Shown here piece after piece: positions 5,455 to 6,190 of a DNA stretch of 6,190 bases (its first letter is position 1; each line of letters starts with the position of its first letter). The stretch spans positions 1 to 6,190 of the forward strand of contig JACPZR010000068.1 of NCBI GenBank assembly GCA_016195395.1, given 5' to 3'. The position numbers and the translations under genes are program-made. Under the pieces are notes generated by a model. It did not search any database, had not been told where the DNA came from, and was given only the letters and a program-made list of their open reading frames with translations. This stretch comes from Spirochaetia bacterium. GTDB lineage: Bacteria; Spirochaetota; Leptospirae; Leptospirales; Leptonemataceae.

Positions 5455-6190
5455 GAAGACTCCGACTCACGCTCCTATCAATTCCAATCCTGCTTTTCAT
5501 TTCGCTGGCGGCCACATTCATCGCGGCCACCCGCCATGAGACAGTGCTCACAGACGAAACGCGCGCATCGCTACCCGGCAGCTATGTGCGCCTCTCCTCA
5601 GGAACCGTCCGCTACGACTGGCATGGACCAAGCGACGGGCCGGTCGTCGTGTTGATACACGGATTCTCTACGCCGAGCTTTGTCTTTCAACGCAACGTCC
5701 CTGCCATGGTCAAAGCGGGCTTTCGAGTTCTGACCTACGATCACTTTGGTCGGGGGTATTCAGACCGCCCTGACGCAGTGTATGATGAGAATTTTTATGA
5801 CAGAGAATTATTGGAGATCTTGAACGCACAGAACGTCAAAGAGCCGGTTTCCGTTCTGGGATATTCACTGGGAGGCGGAATCGCCGCTGTCTTTGCAGCG
5901 CGCCACCCGGACCGCGTGAAGAAACTGATGCTCGTGGCGCCAGTGGGTTACATGCCGCCGGCGTCCGGCTCCACGCGTCTGTTGCGAGTGCCGGTACTGG
6001 GAGAATGGCTCTTTGCGGTGATCGGGAAGTCGTCGATGATCAAGGAATTTGAGACGGAACGGGCACAGGGGATCGCCACAGAAGAAATGGTGCGCCTCTA
6101 TGCGGAACAATTCTCATATCACGGCTACAGAAACGCGCTTTTAAGCACGGTCCGACATTTTCCGTTTTCAACGTTATCCAAAGAGTACGA
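5451..6190 (+). CDS. N-terminally anchored or exported alpha/beta hydrolase (partial, runs off the right edge)
   Basis: The ATG overlaps the ligase stop as ATGA, so translation is probably coupled; no clear ribosome binding site is seen. The window holds 246 codons. Residues 2-6 are basic (RRLRL) and about 7-26 form a hydrophobic helix, either a signal anchor or a signal peptide. There is no lipobox cysteine. The alpha/beta hydrolase fold follows. VVVLIHGF at 65-72 supplies the oxyanion hole. Strand RVLTYDHFGRGYSDRP lies at 92-107, and the nucleophile elbow is GYSLGG at 137-142 with Ser139. A strand ending in LMLVAPVGY (159-167) follows, then the start of the cap region. The catalytic acid and histidine would lie beyond the edge. 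A lipase or esterase acting outside the cytoplasmic membrane would fit its partner: it could free acyl chains for the ligase. The substrate is unknown, and other roles of the fold remain possible. Confidence 0.88.
   Translation, partial: MRRLRLTLLSIPILLFISLAATFIAATRHETVLTDETRASLPGSYVRLSSGTVRYDWHGPSDGPVVVLIHGFSTPSFVFQRNVPAMVKAGFRVLTYDHFGRGYSDRPDAVYDENFYDRELLEILNAQNVKEPVSVLGYSLGGGIAAVFAARHPDRVKKLMLVAPVGYMPPASGSTRLLRVPVLGEWLFAVIGKSSMIKEFETERAQGIATEEMVRLYAEQFSYHGYRNALLSTVRHFPFSTLSKEY

Noticed and set aside
1..6190. Defence system, mobile element, CRISPR array or RNA gene
   Set aside because: No transposase, integrase, spaced repeats, tRNA-like cloverleaf or rRNA segment is visible; every long frame resolves to flagellar, redox or lipid functions or to a shadow.

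Overview
The window most likely comes from a spirochaete of the Leptospirales with a moderately high G+C content, in the manner of Leptonema or Turneriella, or an uncultured relative. The strongest pointer is a 309-residue FliH whose N-terminus, long charged coiled coil and C-terminal domain match what I remember of Leptospira FliH. A short-chain dehydrogenase of the HSD10 type and an AlkK-type acyl-CoA ligase fit a bacterium that lives on fatty acids, as leptospires do. This assignment rests on remembered family features, not on a search.

The layout is two divergent gene groups around a 178-bp intergenic region (2382-2559). Leftward on the minus strand are fliH (1452-2381), a thioredoxin/thioredoxin-reductase fusion (61-1380), and the start of a third, unrecognised gene that overlaps the end of the fusion (1-68). 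Rightward on the plus strand are an HSD10-like dehydrogenase (2560-3303), a small protein resembling the gamma-glutamylcyclotransferase/AIG2 fold (3397-3720), an AlkK-like acyl-CoA ligase (3817-5454), and an N-terminally anchored alpha/beta hydrolase. The hydrolase overlaps the ligase by ATGA and runs off the right edge (5451-6190).

The left group joins flagellar export with thiol-disulfide redox chemistry, and may be read from a sigma-28-like promoter just upstream of fliH. The right group looks like lipid use: the hydrolase could release acyl chains, the ligase would activate them to acyl-CoA, and the dehydrogenase could act at the 3-hydroxyacyl-CoA step of beta-oxidation. The group is not one tight operon. 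A 12-bp perfect stem-loop sits across the stop codon of the small protein gene, and the ligase has its own strong ribosome binding site.

I see no mobile elements, CRISPR arrays, tRNA or rRNA genes, and no defence system. The points most worth a second look are the domain order and missing NADPH motif of the reductase fusion, the sigma-28-like box at fliH, a 25-bp dyad in the divergent intergenic region, and the apparent loss of the catalytic glutamate in the cyclotransferase-like protein.
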